Notes: a model not told the origin generated them from the sequence alone. Positions 1 through 8,309 are shown, counted from the stretch's first letter. The stretch: 22,182 bases of DNA from Chloroflexota bacterium (GCA_021812735.1 JAKAMV010000050.1:1-22182); one strand, 5' to 3'. A program made the numbers and translations.

Positions 1-181
1 CTCGGTGCCGCCGCCGGTCTCGGCGGCCGTGCCTCGCTGGGTGCGGGGTGGGGGAGGGTCGTGCCCGGCGCCTCCCGAGGGGGCGCGAGACGCCACCGCC
101 ACTATACGGCGCGACAGCGCCGACCCGGGCCCGAGCGCCGGCGACGGCCGGTGGCGGGAGTTCGCCGAGCCCGCCGAACCG

Positions 182-601
182 TCAGCCGACGGTCACGACC
201 ACGCTGCCGCGCTTGTGGTCCGCCTCGACGTACCGGTGGGCCTCTGCGATCCGGTCCAGCGGATAGACGCGGTCGATGACCGGCACGACCGCGCCGGCGT
301 CAACGAGCTCGGCGATGTGGACGAGGTCGGCGGCGGAGAACCCCGGCGTCCCGTCGTCGACCGAGACGTGCCGCCCGCCGGGCGTCAGGGCCCGCCGGCA
401 CGCGTCCCTCAGCGGCGAGCCCCTTCGCTTCCCGACCGCGTCGAGGACGAGGTCGTACGCAGCTCCCGCCGCCGGCGCGGCGTCGTGCATGTAGTCGAGC
501 GTCGAGGCGGCCTCCAGGTTCCACACCAGCTCGGCGTTGCCGGGGCCGCAGGCAGCCGTCACGACGGCGCCCGCATGCCTCGCGAGCTGGACGGCGGCGG
601 T
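182..601 (-). pseudogene. Zinc-type alcohol dehydrogenase / quinone oxidoreductase (MDR), C-terminal remnant
   Basis: The minus-strand reading frame ends in a typical medium-chain dehydrogenase/reductase C-terminus. It contains a cofactor-domain piece (TAAVQLARHAG), then YDLVLDAVGK, then PLDRIAEAHRYVEADHKRG and a final GSVVVTVG strand. In the family these parts bind NAD(P)H in a Rossmann fold and close the catalytic cleft. The N-terminal catalytic GroES-like domain and the glycine-rich start of the Rossmann fold are missing. Upstream of about 600 the frame no longer resembles the family and a different remnant begins in another frame. Only a GTG inside the Rossmann fold could serve as a start. 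I therefore read this as a 5'-truncated pseudogene joined to unrelated DNA. Family assignment is firm; substrate cannot be inferred. Confidence 0.7.
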
Positions 602-639
602 CCTGATCGCGAAGCGACTGGAGGTTGCGCAACGCCACC

Positions 640-990
640 GCGTGGTCGATGGGCGCTGGTGACGCGAATCGCGCCGTGTAGGGGCCCTGCCCCGGGACGC
701 GTGCGAGCGCCTCGGCGACGCGGTTGGCGAACTCGATCGTCTGGCCGCGCTCGACGAACGCGATCGGGAACACGATCGCCCCGCCGCCGCTGTTCGTCAC
801 GGAGATGCCCTGCTGGAGGGCGTGGCTCAGCACGATCGCGCTGACCACGATGAGCAGCAGGGCGCGGAGGGGGACGATCCCGGGCACGAGCAGCCCGAAG
901 AGGGTCCCGATCGGCCCGAAGATGACCGCGCCGGCCGCGAACCGCGTGCAGGCCTCGATGCCGGCGATGTTCTCGACCAAGGTAGCCGAC
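640..990 (-). pseudogene. Fragment of a small two-TM membrane protein (unknown function)
   Basis: A minus-strand stretch reads as protein-like sequence. A hydrophobic hairpin (FAAGAVIFGPIGTLFGLLVP, then LRALLLIVVSAIVL) is followed by a soluble part containing GISVTNSGGGAIVFPIAFVE and ANRVAEALARV. Two membrane helices plus a short beta-rich part ending in an amphipathic helix resembles small PH-like membrane proteins such as DUF6232, but I cannot confirm that. No convincing start lies upstream because the frame overlaps an opposing helix-turn-helix remnant. At its 3' side the frame runs into the dehydrogenase remnant. It is probably a truncated gene caught between two other fragments. Confidence 0.4.
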
Positions 991-1157
991 GAGCTCGGCG
1001 TCTCGCCGGAGACGGTCCGCCGCTGATTCGGATGCGGGCACGCCGGGTCAGCGTGCTGCTCGTCAACGGGCGGCGGACGTTCCGTGTCCTCCGACCCGAG
1101 CTGGAGCGGTTCAAGGCGGCCCACGTGATGGACAGCGTGACCGACGACTGGGAATGA
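979..1157 (+). pseudogene. Frameshifted helix-turn-helix (excisionase/MerR-like) DNA-binding protein remnant
   Basis: One plus frame reads VADELGVSPETVRR and then stops at TGA 1024-1026. A second frame continues the same domain as LIRMRARRVSVLLVNGRR followed by TFRVLRPELERFKAAHV and ends at 1157. Joined, these give the full pattern of a small excisionase-type domain: helix, turn, recognition helix, then a wing with a conserved R-x-F-R-V and a final ELERF helix. A single indel near 1015-1026 explains the break. The N-terminal methionine is not obvious. Such small DNA-binding proteins are common on mobile elements, which fits the location. Confidence 0.6.
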
Positions 1158-1214
1158 GTGAACCGCGGGCATGGGCCAGGCGGCCGCGCAGGCGGGAGAT
1201 TCGGGGGGTCGACC

Positions 1215-1403
1215 ATGACGCTCAAGGTCAGGTGTCCGCTGTGCCTCGAGGAGACGCCGATCGACCGAGGCGCCTCTCGCGCCGGCCGCGACTTCCGCTG
1301 CGAACGCTGCGGAGTGGTCGTCCCCCTGGGCGAAGTCGCGAGATCGGCTGCAACGCCCTTCGAGCCGCAGGGGTGGGCGCTTGCCTACTTGTCTCCACCT
1401 TGA
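1215..1403 (+). CDS. Small zinc-ribbon protein (62 aa)
   Basis: This short protein starts MTLKVRCPLCLEETP and carries two CxxC knuckles, CPLC and CERC, spaced as in a rubredoxin-like or treble-clef zinc ribbon that binds one Zn2+. The ATG at 1215 is preferred over the upstream in-frame ATG at 1158. The longer version adds a low-complexity Gly/Arg segment, and a G-rich stretch (GGGGGG) lies about 8 nt before 1215 and could act as ribosome binding site. No enzymatic domain is attached. Proteins of this size and type are usually uncharacterised; regulatory or RNA/protein-binding roles are possible but not shown. Confidence 0.6.
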   Translation: MTLKVRCPLCLEETPIDRGASRAGRDFRCERCGVVVPLGEVARSAATPFEPQGWALAYLSPP

Positions 1404-1463
1404 TCGTGTCGGACAATGAATCAGAAGGCCGCGAACGTGCCCGCCGCTAGACAGTAGGCTGAC

Positions 1464-2240
1464 TTGGCAGACGATCCCAACTCCAGCGACCTGGCCGGGC
1501 AGGAGTCCCGCGGAGAGGAAGAGCAAGAAGTGCCCCAACCCCTTCCCGAGTGGGAGCTGCTCCTCGACGCTGCCGCGCGCCTCCACGGGATCCTGCCCGA
1601 CGTGACTCTCGTCGGCGGCACCGCCGCGGCGCTCGACGCCGGTCACCGACGATCGATCCACGCCGATCATGTGATGATCGGGCTCATCGACCGCTTCGAC
1701 GAGGTGCTCGCGGAACTCGAGTCGGTGGCCGGCTGGAAGACCGCTCGAGTGAAGCGGCCTGTCGCGATCTACGGGAGCCTGGACGGGATCCTTACGACCG
1801 TTCGCAATCAGATTCGCGCTGCCCCGCTCGAGACTGTCGAGATCGAGGTCGCAGGCCGCAGGCTGCGCGTGCCAACGCGGCGGGAGATCCTGCGGATCAA
1901 GGCGTGGTTCGTCGTGACGCGGAACGCGACGCGGGACTACCTCGATGTCGCGGCCATCGCGGCCAAGCTCGGGGATGCCGAGCTGCTCGCAGCCCTGGCC
2001 TCGCTGGATCGCCTCTACGCCCAGCCTGGCGATTCTGGGGCGGTGCGGCAGCAGGTCATGCGCCAACTCGCCTCGCCCAGGCCGTTCGACCTCGATCGCG
2101 TGAAGCTCGCCGAGTACAAGGGCCTCGTGTCGCAGTGGCGCGACTGGGCGACGGTTGTCGCCGAGTGCCGCCGCGTCGGATCTCTCATGGCCGCTGCGGT
2201 TGCCAACCGGCGTGCTGGCTGGACCGACATTCGAGCGTAG
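1464..2240 (+). CDS. AbiEii-like nucleotidyltransferase domain protein
   Basis: The protein looks like the AbiEii/AbiGii-type nucleotidyltransferase superfamily. It has VGGTAAALDAGHRRS (residues 50-64) followed by the metal-site region, then a hydrophobic core and EILRIKAWFVVTRNATRDYL (141-160), the late Lys/Asp motif of this family. In type IV toxin-antitoxin and abortive-infection systems such enzymes transfer nucleotides to RNA or protein targets. Oddly, the canonical S-x-D-x-D metal motif reads S-I-H-A-D (64-68), so the first Asp is His. Catalysis may therefore be impaired or altered. The only usable start at the 5' end is TTG 1464; the first 25 residues are acidic and may not be translated. 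The next gene begins 9 nt downstream and is probably co-transcribed. Confidence 0.65.
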   Translation: MADDPNSSDLAGQESRGEEEQEVPQPLPEWELLLDAAARLHGILPDVTLVGGTAAALDAGHRRSIHADHVMIGLIDRFDEVLAELESVAGWKTARVKRPVAIYGSLDGILTTVRNQIRAAPLETVEIEVAGRRLRVPTRREILRIKAWFVVTRNATRDYLDVAAIAAKLGDAELLAALASLDRLYAQPGDSGAVRQQVMRQLASPRPFDLDRVKLAEYKGLVSQWRDWATVVAECRRVGSLMAAAVANRRAGWTDIRA

Positions 2241-2249
2241 GATTGCGCA

Positions 2250-2495
2250 ATGCGCCACCGGCATCTCCGAGGCCAGCGTCTGACGCTCGCCGCCCTCGAC
2301 GATCTCCTCGAAAACGGGACCCTCGCTGACTGGCGTCCCGTGCTCGCGCGCGTCCGGCGAGAGCCAGATGGCGACGTGGCGACGAAGATCGAGACGCTCT
2401 TGCGCTCCCGCGACTACGAAGAGACTGGGGCGCTCTGGCAGGCGGTCATTGCCGACGCTCGCGGCCGCGCGGCGTCTGGGAGGTCGGCGCGCTAG
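2250..2495 (+). CDS. Small partner protein of the nucleotidyltransferase (81 aa, unknown function)
   Basis: This begins at ATG 2250, 9 nt after the nucleotidyltransferase stop, so the two are almost certainly one transcript. The sequence is charged and helical (LTLAALDDLLENGTLADW, then VATKIETLLRSRDYEETGAL) with no membrane segment. Small helical proteins next to AbiEii-like nucleotidyltransferases are often antitoxin-like or regulatory partners, but this one shows no recognisable DNA-binding motif. Its last 50 bp overlap, tail to tail, the 3' end of the transposase gene on the other strand. Its C-terminus (RGRAASGRSAR) may therefore be altered by the insertion of that element. Confidence 0.55.
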   Translation: MRHRHLRGQRLTLAALDDLLENGTLADWRPVLARVRREPDGDVATKIETLLRSRDYEETGALWQAVIADARGRAASGRSAR

Positions 2496-3354
2496 TCATC
2501 GCCAGGCCGAGCAGGGTTGAGAACGCTCCCTCCGCGTCGCCTCGGAACTCGGTCCGAAAGCAGAACTCGGCAAGGTAGGACGCGAGGTCACTCGGCGGCT
2601 TGTTGTAGGTGCCAAGCAACCATCGCTTGAATCGGCTGGTCGTCTCATCAGCCGCTGGCGTGGCGCGATTCGCGGCTCCGCGAGCGAGGCCGCCGCGCGG
2701 GAGCGGAATGCGGGACCAAGCGAAGCCGGCCGCCGGCAAGCCGCGGTATCCCTCGTGTCCATCGGTGACCACCGTCGAGCCCCGCTTGACGAGGCGCTCG
2801 ATGGCGAGCACGAGCGTGGCTCCGCTGCGATCTGGCACGATCACGAGACGCGTCCGCGCGTTTCCACGCTGAACGACCACCAGTACGGTCGTCTTGTCGC
2901 CGGCGAAGCCCCGCTTGCCGGGTGCGAAGCCGCCGAGGGCCATCTCATCGGCCTCGACGGTGCCCTCGAGCGGTGGCAGGTCGAGCGTCCCCATCGATCG
3001 GCGCAGCCGCTCCAGGATGTGCCATCGAGTCTTGTGGCTGGCGATACCCAACGTGCCCCCCAGGGTCCGGGCATTCAATCCAGGCTGTGTTGCCACGAGA
3101 TACGCCGCCCAGAACCAGGTCGTCAGCGGCAGCCTTGATCGGTGAAGCGCCGTGCCCGCGGTGATACTCGTCTCCTGCCGGCACGCCTGGCATACGAAGC
3201 GTCCGCCTTCGCGCTCCCATGCCTCGTGGTGCCCGCAAGCCCGGCAACGGAAGCCGTTGGGCCATCGGGCGGCCACGAGCCACGTGTGACAGGCGTCGTC
3301 GTTCGGGAAGAGGGCCTGGAAGTCGGCAATCGACACGGGGAAGGGCAGGCTCAC
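2446..3354 (-). CDS. IS1595-family transposase
   Basis: This 302-residue protein has the IS1595 (ISXO2-like) layout. An N-terminal zinc ribbon has C37, C40, C55 and C58 (CRAC, CQAC). It is followed by the typical helical linker (ITAGTALHRSRLPLTTWFWA) and a DDE-type RNase H fold. The first two catalytic aspartates are D136 in VEADEMALGG and D198 in VVTDGHEGY. The family block KRWLLGTY is present at 244-250, but the usual C-terminal EFxFRxNRR ending reads EFCFRTEFRGD, so the third catalytic position is uncertain. The length is normal and the frame is open. I found no convincing terminal inverted repeats or target duplication, so element ends are undefined. The gene's 3' end overlaps the preceding small CDS. 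Confidence 0.85.
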   Translation of the reverse strand: MSLPFPVSIADFQALFPNDDACHTWLVAARWPNGFRCRACGHHEAWEREGGRFVCQACRQETSITAGTALHRSRLPLTTWFWAAYLVATQPGLNARTLGGTLGIASHKTRWHILERLRRSMGTLDLPPLEGTVEADEMALGGFAPGKRGFAGDKTTVLVVVQRGNARTRLVIVPDRSGATLVLAIERLVKRGSTVVTDGHEGYRGLPAAGFAWSRIPLPRGGLARGAANRATPAADETTSRFKRWLLGTYNKPPSDLASYLAEFCFRTEFRGDAEGAFSTLLGLAMTSAPTSQTPRGRERRQ

Positions 3355-3594
3355 CGAGGTATTGTCGGAGTGGTGTAGTCAAGTGGTCAAGCGCCTAAGG
3401 GTGACGATGCCGTGGGAGGGTTGGCAGGGGCCAACATGGCGTCTGAAGTCGAGTGGGCACCATGATCGGATCGTGTCGGCCCCGACGAGCCGAGACCATC
3501 TCATCCGGTCTATCAGCGAGCCGGACAGACCGATGGCGTGTGGCACCGCGCCGGTACTGGCGCTCGCTTGCCGGCTCATGCTGGCGCCACCGCA

Positions 3595-3627
3595 ACGTGG
3601 GCCCCGGCGTCACTCCGGAGCCCACGT
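3595..3627 (-). terminator. Hairpin downstream of the beta-helix gene
   Basis: On the minus-strand transcript an arm of about 13 bp (ACGTGGGCTCCGG) pairs with CCGGGGCCCACGT across a 7-nt loop, with one U-G wobble. It lies about 20 nt after the stop codon of the beta-helix gene. On the plus strand the wobble becomes a C/A mismatch, so the structure favours minus-strand RNA. No U-tract follows, as is common in very GC-rich genomes. Confidence 0.55.
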
Positions 3628-3647
3628 GAGCGCGCGCGGATGGACCC

Positions 3648-4643
3648 TCAGTTCACGACGTTGGCGTGGACCTTCACGTTGTTGGTGAACGAGGGGTCGG
3701 CGCCGATCGGGACGCAGTAGGCAGAGCTGGGACAGGCAAGATACCCGGCGCCCGAGATCGTGTTCGCGATGATCTTGTCGTTGTTGCCCTGGTCGGCGAC
3801 GCCCGCCTGGTATCCGAAACCGCCGTAGCCGTTGCTCAGCCCGGCGTTCGAGATGGTGTTGTTGACGACCTTCACGTTGGTGGCGGTCGTCGCCGGGTCT
3901 CCGTACCAATCCGCGAGGTTCGTCAGCCAGACCCCGATGTCGTTGTTGACGACGGTGTTGCCGACGATCTGTGTCCCCGTCGTGTACGGCGTGCCGACGC
4001 CGTAGCCAGGCCCGCCGACCACGATGATGCCGCCGGAGACGGTGCTCGCGCCGGTGTACGAGTTGCCCGAGACCGTGTTCCACATGACAGACGCCGACGC
4101 GCCGTAGCCGATCTGGATCCCGTTCTGGGCGATCCAGCTGACCGGACCCTGGCCGGTCACCGTGTTGTTGCTGATCGCGACGCTGACGCCGCTCCCATTG
4201 GCGACGATGCCACCCTTCTGGTAGTTCCAGATCATGTTGCCGCCGATCGTGCCGCTGGACGTGCTGCCATAGGCGTAGTAGATCCCCACGCCGTGTTGTG
4301 TGCCATTGAGCGGCGTCTCGCCGATGTCGTGGATCGAGCTGTTGGTGACATCGACGGCCGCGCCGTTCACCACCACGCCGAAGTAGTTCGCGCCGTGGAT
4401 GTTGGCGCTACTCACGAGGCCCGTGCCGGTGCTGAAGTAGACGCCGATGTTGCAGCCGATCGCGTTGACCTCGCCAGTGACGGTCGTCGACGGGTTGATC
4501 ACCGCTGCGGTGAGGTTGGTGCTGTCGCGGACAAAACCCGTCGGCGTGCACGAGGTCGCTGCGACGGACGGCACGATGGCGACTACCAAGAGTCCGGCGA
4601 GGAGGGACGCGGCAGGAATGAGTGCGGTGATAGATCTGCGCAT
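3648..4643 (-). CDS. Secreted right-handed parallel beta-helix repeat protein
   Basis: The 331-residue product starts with a clear Sec signal peptide (MRRSITALIP, then AASLLAGLLVVAIVPSVAA) and continues as Asn/Gly/Thr/Val-rich imperfect repeats of about 20-30 residues. Repeat examples are GNMIWNYQKGGIVANGSG, ISNNTVTGQGP, GNTVVNNDIGVWL, VVNNTISNAGL and IANTISGAGYL. This N-N/T-x-I/V pattern is characteristic of PbH1 parallel beta-helix folds found in surface polysaccharide lyases, epimerases and adhesins. I see no catalytic signature, so a substrate cannot be named. The protein is presumably exported. The start at 4643 is supported by GGAG six nt upstream. It stands alone, with gene-poor DNA before it and a hairpin after its stop. 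Confidence 0.75.
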   Translation of the reverse strand: MRRSITALIPAASLLAGLLVVAIVPSVAATSCTPTGFVRDSTNLTAAVINPSTTVTGEVNAIGCNIGVYFSTGTGLVSSANIHGANYFGVVVNGAAVDVTNSSIHDIGETPLNGTQHGVGIYYAYGSTSSGTIGGNMIWNYQKGGIVANGSGVSVAISNNTVTGQGPVSWIAQNGIQIGYGASASVMWNTVSGNSYTGASTVSGGIIVVGGPGYGVGTPYTTGTQIVGNTVVNNDIGVWLTNLADWYGDPATTATNVKVVNNTISNAGLSNGYGGFGYQAGVADQGNNDKIIANTISGAGYLACPSSAYCVPIGADPSFTNNVKVHANVVN

Positions 4644-5199
4644 GAGGTTCTCCAGTCCTGATTGCCACATCGGGTTGTGCGCCACGACGCACACACGCGG
4701 GAGGATCGAGCGTCGGAAACGCTGGTCGGCACCGGTTTGAGCAGCCACCCCCCCTCTCGGCGCGGTGAGTCCCCGCCCCGGCGAGATCTCCACGCCAGCA
4801 TCCCCGGACTGACTGTGACCATCGGCAGATGGTGAATCGGTACTTTCGTACGACGTCTGAACGCCCGACGCAACGGCCGGACGGCGTGAGTCGGGCAGGA
4901 AGTGGTGCTGACCTGCACCGGACCGGATCGGTACAAGGGCCTGACGACCGACCAGCGTGCTCCCGCGGACACATCGCGAGCAGCGTGGCCATCCGGCGAT
5001 TCCCCGCAACCTGCACGATGGCAACGTCGTGTTGGGCCAGGGTGCCCTGGAACCCGCGGTCGAATGGACGAGCGACCCGGCACGACGAACCGCGACCCAC
5101 ACTGTTCGGCCGCGCCCACCTCGGGGAGCACGGAGCCGGAGACGACCCCAGCCGCGCAGTCAAGCGCGTGGCGCGCCCATGCGCCCTGCAAAGCCGCGC
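4644..5199. other. Gene-poor stretch
   Basis: No open frame here reads like protein: the translated frames are Arg/Pro/Ser-rich and lack hydrophobic cores. The stretch contains the presumed promoter region of the beta-helix gene at its left end and otherwise looks like decayed accessory DNA. Confidence 0.4.
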
Positions 5200-5547
5200 G
5201 CGCCTCCCGCCGGCCTGCCGACAATCCCAAAGTCGGTTCCGCTCGCATTCGAACGCGGCACATGCGTAGAGCGCCATGTCGGCGCATCGGGGTAGCGGTG
5301 CCCCTTGCGGGTCGGCCGCCGCCACTACCACGTCTTGGCCATCGACCACGGTCGTGTCGGCGACCCCCGGCGGGAGGTACGTCTCGGGACCGCAGTGATC
5401 GGTCGTGGCGCTGACCCAACCGAGCGCCTCGATGGGCTCCTCCGAGTCCCCGACCAGCGCCGCGACGAGCAGGACGTCATGGCCGATGTCGTCGGCCGTC
5501 AGCAGGACGATCTCGGCCGGGTCAGGCCGAGGCGAGTCCTCACCCAC
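5200..5547 (-). pseudogene. Degenerate ORF, unknown function
   Basis: From a GTG at 5547 the minus frame gives about 110 residues with a balanced, acidic composition (PAEIVLLTADDIGHDVLLVA, then ALVGDSEEPIEALGWVSATT and CADMALYACAAFECERNRLW). After that the composition changes abruptly to Arg/Pro-rich, typical of non-coding frames, although no stop intervenes. I interpret the first part as a real gene start whose 3' half is frameshifted or replaced. It overlaps the end of the upstream ORF by 8 nt on the same strand, so the two were probably an operon. I do not recognise the family. Confidence 0.35.
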
Positions 5548-6118
5548 CGATCGGTAGCCCGCGGGCGTGTAGGGTCAGTCCAGCCGCCACCACGGAGGTC
5601 CTGCCAGACCCGGCGACCAACGGGCACGCGCCACGTGTCCAGCTCACCCGCAGCACCTGCTGCACATCCGGTTTCGCGTCAGCGCGCACGGCCCGCATAG
5701 CCCCGTCTCGGGCAGCATTCAGGACGGCGAATCCCGCGAAGGCGGTCCTCTCTGCGGGAGACGGATCGGTCAACTGCCGGTACGCGTCGTCCACCGCCCA
5801 CAGCGCAGCGACGACCTGACCGGGCATGACGGCTGCGTGCCCCTGCCACGCGCGGCGAAAGTCTGCACCCGCGGACTGTGTGGCTGCCGCGAGCCGTGTC
5901 CGGGTGGCTTCATCCATACCGGAGTCGCCCTTGGCGCGATGGACTCGACGGCGTCCACCAGGTCGTTCATCGCGGTCGTGATGGTCGGGTGCAGCTGGAC
6001 CCGCGCCTGCCGGTCGCCCGCACGCTCCTGGCGCTTGCCCAAGACGAAACCGCACGCGGCGCTCGCCCACCGCCGTCGCGGCCATCATCGCGAGCGTGGC
6101 GGTGTCCATGGCCGGCAT
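5540..6118 (-). pseudogene. Degenerate ORF with compensating frameshifts, unknown function
   Basis: The protein-like sequence switches frame twice. It begins MPAMDTATLAMMAATAVGER in one frame. It continues as RQERAGDRQARVQLHPTITT and AMNDLVDAVESIAPRA in a second frame (about 6045 to 5930). It then returns to the first as MDEATRTRLAAATQSAGADF and ERTAFAGFAVLNAARDGAMR. Each piece has coding-like composition and the shadow frames do not. Two indels of opposite sign would explain this; sequencing error is an alternative. The predicted product is soluble and helical. No family was recognised. Confidence 0.4.
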
Positions 6119-6443
6119 TGTGACAGGAGGCCCGCCGCGTCGGAGGAGGCGCCCATGTCGCAGCGGGGCCGCGCTCGTCGAACGCCAGGCGCCAGCCTCG
6201 GTGGGTGAGCCCCTGATGCCCGGGGTACCCCGGGCGACCGCATGAGTGAAGACAGCCCCGTCGCGGCGGCTCGGTCTGGCCGGTTGGCCCGGGATCGTCG
6301 TCTTCCAGCGGAGCGGGGCCATGCGCACGCTACTGCCCGCCGCTCGACAGCGGCTTACTTCGTCGGCGGACAAAGCCCGACACGATGGCGAGATCGTGCG
6401 CGACGACTGCTCACCGTTGACGGCTCGGCCTCGACATTACTGA

Positions 6444-6953
<510 letters not shown>

Positions 6954-7090
6954 CCCCGCCGCCGGGCGGCGGCCAACGCGAACCGCGGAGCGGCGCCCCA
7001 CGCCGGGGCACAGCCCGGCACCGCCCGCCGCCGGACCCCGGTCACCGCCCTGCTCGGCGTCGGCGGCCAGCGCGGCGTCCCCGGCTCCTG

Positions 7091-7096
7091 CACACT
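7091..7096 (+). promoter_or_regulatory. Possible -10 box, leaderless M23 start
   Basis: CACACT, a weak match to TANNNT, ends 6 nt before ATG 7103, the same spacing as at other starts in this window. No ribosome binding site is visible. Confidence 0.25.
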
Positions 7097-7102
7097 GCGT
7101 CG

Positions 7103-8053
7103 ATGCGCCAGCACGCCTGTCGGATCCGCCGGCACGCCCATCCGATGCGCCCCCCGCGCCGCCGTCGACGCATCGCAGTCACGGCCGTCGCAGCCGCGCT
7201 GGTGCTGGTCGTCGCCGTCGCGATGGCGCGGCAGCCGCCGACGGCGCAGCCCGGGGGCAACGGTGCCGCCGGGCCCGGCGTGGCGACGACACTCCAAGGC
7301 GCAGCGCTTCTGACTGCCCCCCTGCCTGGCGCCGCCGACCGGCTGTCCCCTGCCGCGTCTCCGCTGGCGCAGGGCCATGGGACCGCGGCGATGGACACCG
7401 CAGCCGCCGCCGCCCGGGACGACCTCCTCGGCGTCGACCTCCGGCAGTCACCGACGTCCCTGGCACTGCTCACCGGCTACGTCTGGCCAATCGCCCACCC
7501 GCGGCTGACGCTGCCGTACGGGCCGACGCCATGGGGCACGCGAGTCGTGGACGGTCGCCTGTTCCACGACGGCGTGGACCTCGCCACGTTCTGCGGCGAT
7601 CGCATCGTCGCGGCGCACGACGGCGTGGTGCTGGCCGCCGGTCGGCACTTCGACGACGACATCGGCTGGGTTGGCGACCTCACCGCCTACTACCGCCTGC
7701 TCGAGGCCAAGCAGATGTGGAGCGACCTGCCGAACGTCGTGATCGTCGACGACGGCAACACGTACCGCAGCGTCTACGCCCACTTCTCCCGGGTGGTCGT
7801 CCACGTCGGGCAGCGCGTCCGGGCGGGCCAGCTTATCGGCTTCGAGGGGATGACCGGGCACGCCACCGGCTGCCACCTCCACTACGGGATCTTCTCGCCG
7901 CTGGAGACGGCCACGTTCGGGATCGAGCCCATTGAGGTCAAGGACTTGCGGGTCCCGACCCTCGAGATCGCGCGCATCGACCCGCTGCTGGTGCTCCCGT
8001 ACCGCAAGGGCCTGGGCGGGGTCACGACGTGGCTGGGAACCGAGGGCAGCTGA
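7103..8053 (+). CDS. Secreted M23-family (LytM-like) metallopeptidase
   Basis: The protein has a basic start and one hydrophobic segment (IAVTAVAAALVLVVAVAMA, residues 24-42), a signal peptide or membrane anchor. An Ala/Pro/Gly-rich linker then leads to a C-terminal M23 domain. The zinc-site residues are visible: H155-x3-D159 in FHDGVDLAT, H227 in YAHFSR and H258-x-H260 in CHLHYG. M23 enzymes cut peptide cross-links in peptidoglycan outside the membrane. The insert between the first motif and YAHF (about 65 residues, including DDIGWVGDLTAYYRLLEAKQ) is longer than usual. ATG 7103 is used here; ATG 7145 would also keep the signal segment. It is the first intact gene beyond the tRNA and converges on the HD gene. 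Confidence 0.85.
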   Translation: MRQHACRIRRHAHPMRPPRRRRRIAVTAVAAALVLVVAVAMARQPPTAQPGGNGAAGPGVATTLQGAALLTAPLPGAADRLSPAASPLAQGHGTAAMDTAAAAARDDLLGVDLRQSPTSLALLTGYVWPIAHPRLTLPYGPTPWGTRVVDGRLFHDGVDLATFCGDRIVAAHDGVVLAAGRHFDDDIGWVGDLTAYYRLLEAKQMWSDLPNVVIVDDGNTYRSVYAHFSRVVVHVGQRVRAGQLIGFEGMTGHATGCHLHYGIFSPLETATFGIEPIEVKDLRVPTLEIARIDPLLVLPYRKGLGGVTTWLGTEGS

Positions 8054-8124
8054 TCCACCGGCGTCGTCCCCGACCGCGCGCCCGGGCTCCGCATGAGGTC
8101 GCCGTTCGCGGTCCGCTGATGTTT

Positions 8125-8186
8125 CCGCTATACCGCCGGGGCCGGTGCAGACACGGGAATCGCGCCGCTATACCGCCGGGGCCGGT
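8125..8186. repeat. 22-bp direct repeat, two copies at 40-bp spacing
   Basis: CCGCTATACCGCCGGGGCCG plus GT occurs identically at 8125-8146 and 8165-8186. Each copy holds a short inverted repeat (ATACC...GGTAT is complete in the second copy) and could fold in RNA. Location downstream of the M23 stop would suit a termination or RNA-stability role. Confidence 0.7.
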
Positions 8187-8231
8187 ATCCGAGAACCGTC
8201 CGAGCGTGGTCGGCCGCCACAAGCCGCGATA

Positions 8232-8250
8232 ACACCGCTGTGGGCGGTGT
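8232..8250. terminator. Short hairpin between convergent genes
   Basis: ACACCGC and GCGGTGT form a 7-bp stem around a 5-nt loop. It lies between the ends of the M23 gene and the HD gene and could act on either transcript. No T-tract follows. Confidence 0.35.
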
Positions 8251-8253
8251 AGT

Positions 8254-8291
8254 GGAACGGCGACCAGCAGCGGGAACGGCGACGAGCAGCG
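8254..8291. repeat. 19-bp tandem duplication
   Basis: Two adjacent copies of GGAACGGCGACCAGCAGCG differ at one base (C/G at unit position 12). Part of the same repeat-rich gap as the 35-bp array. Confidence 0.7.
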
Positions 8292-8309
8292 GGGTCGGCG
8301 CGATGCCCG

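Noticed and set aside
300..2264. 654-residue minus-strand ORF
   Set aside because: Most of it is antisense to the nucleotidyltransferase gene and its composition changes along its length. Only the part at about 640-990 looks protein-like.
2250..3460. Terminal inverted repeats of the IS1595 element
   Set aside because: Comparing the flanks by eye gave only 6-base coincidences such as GGCGCT, not enough to define ends.
4829..5414. Plus-strand ORFs in the gap before the beta-helix gene
   Set aside because: Arg/Pro/Thr-rich, no hydrophobic core, no ribosome binding site; they look like non-coding GC-rich frames.
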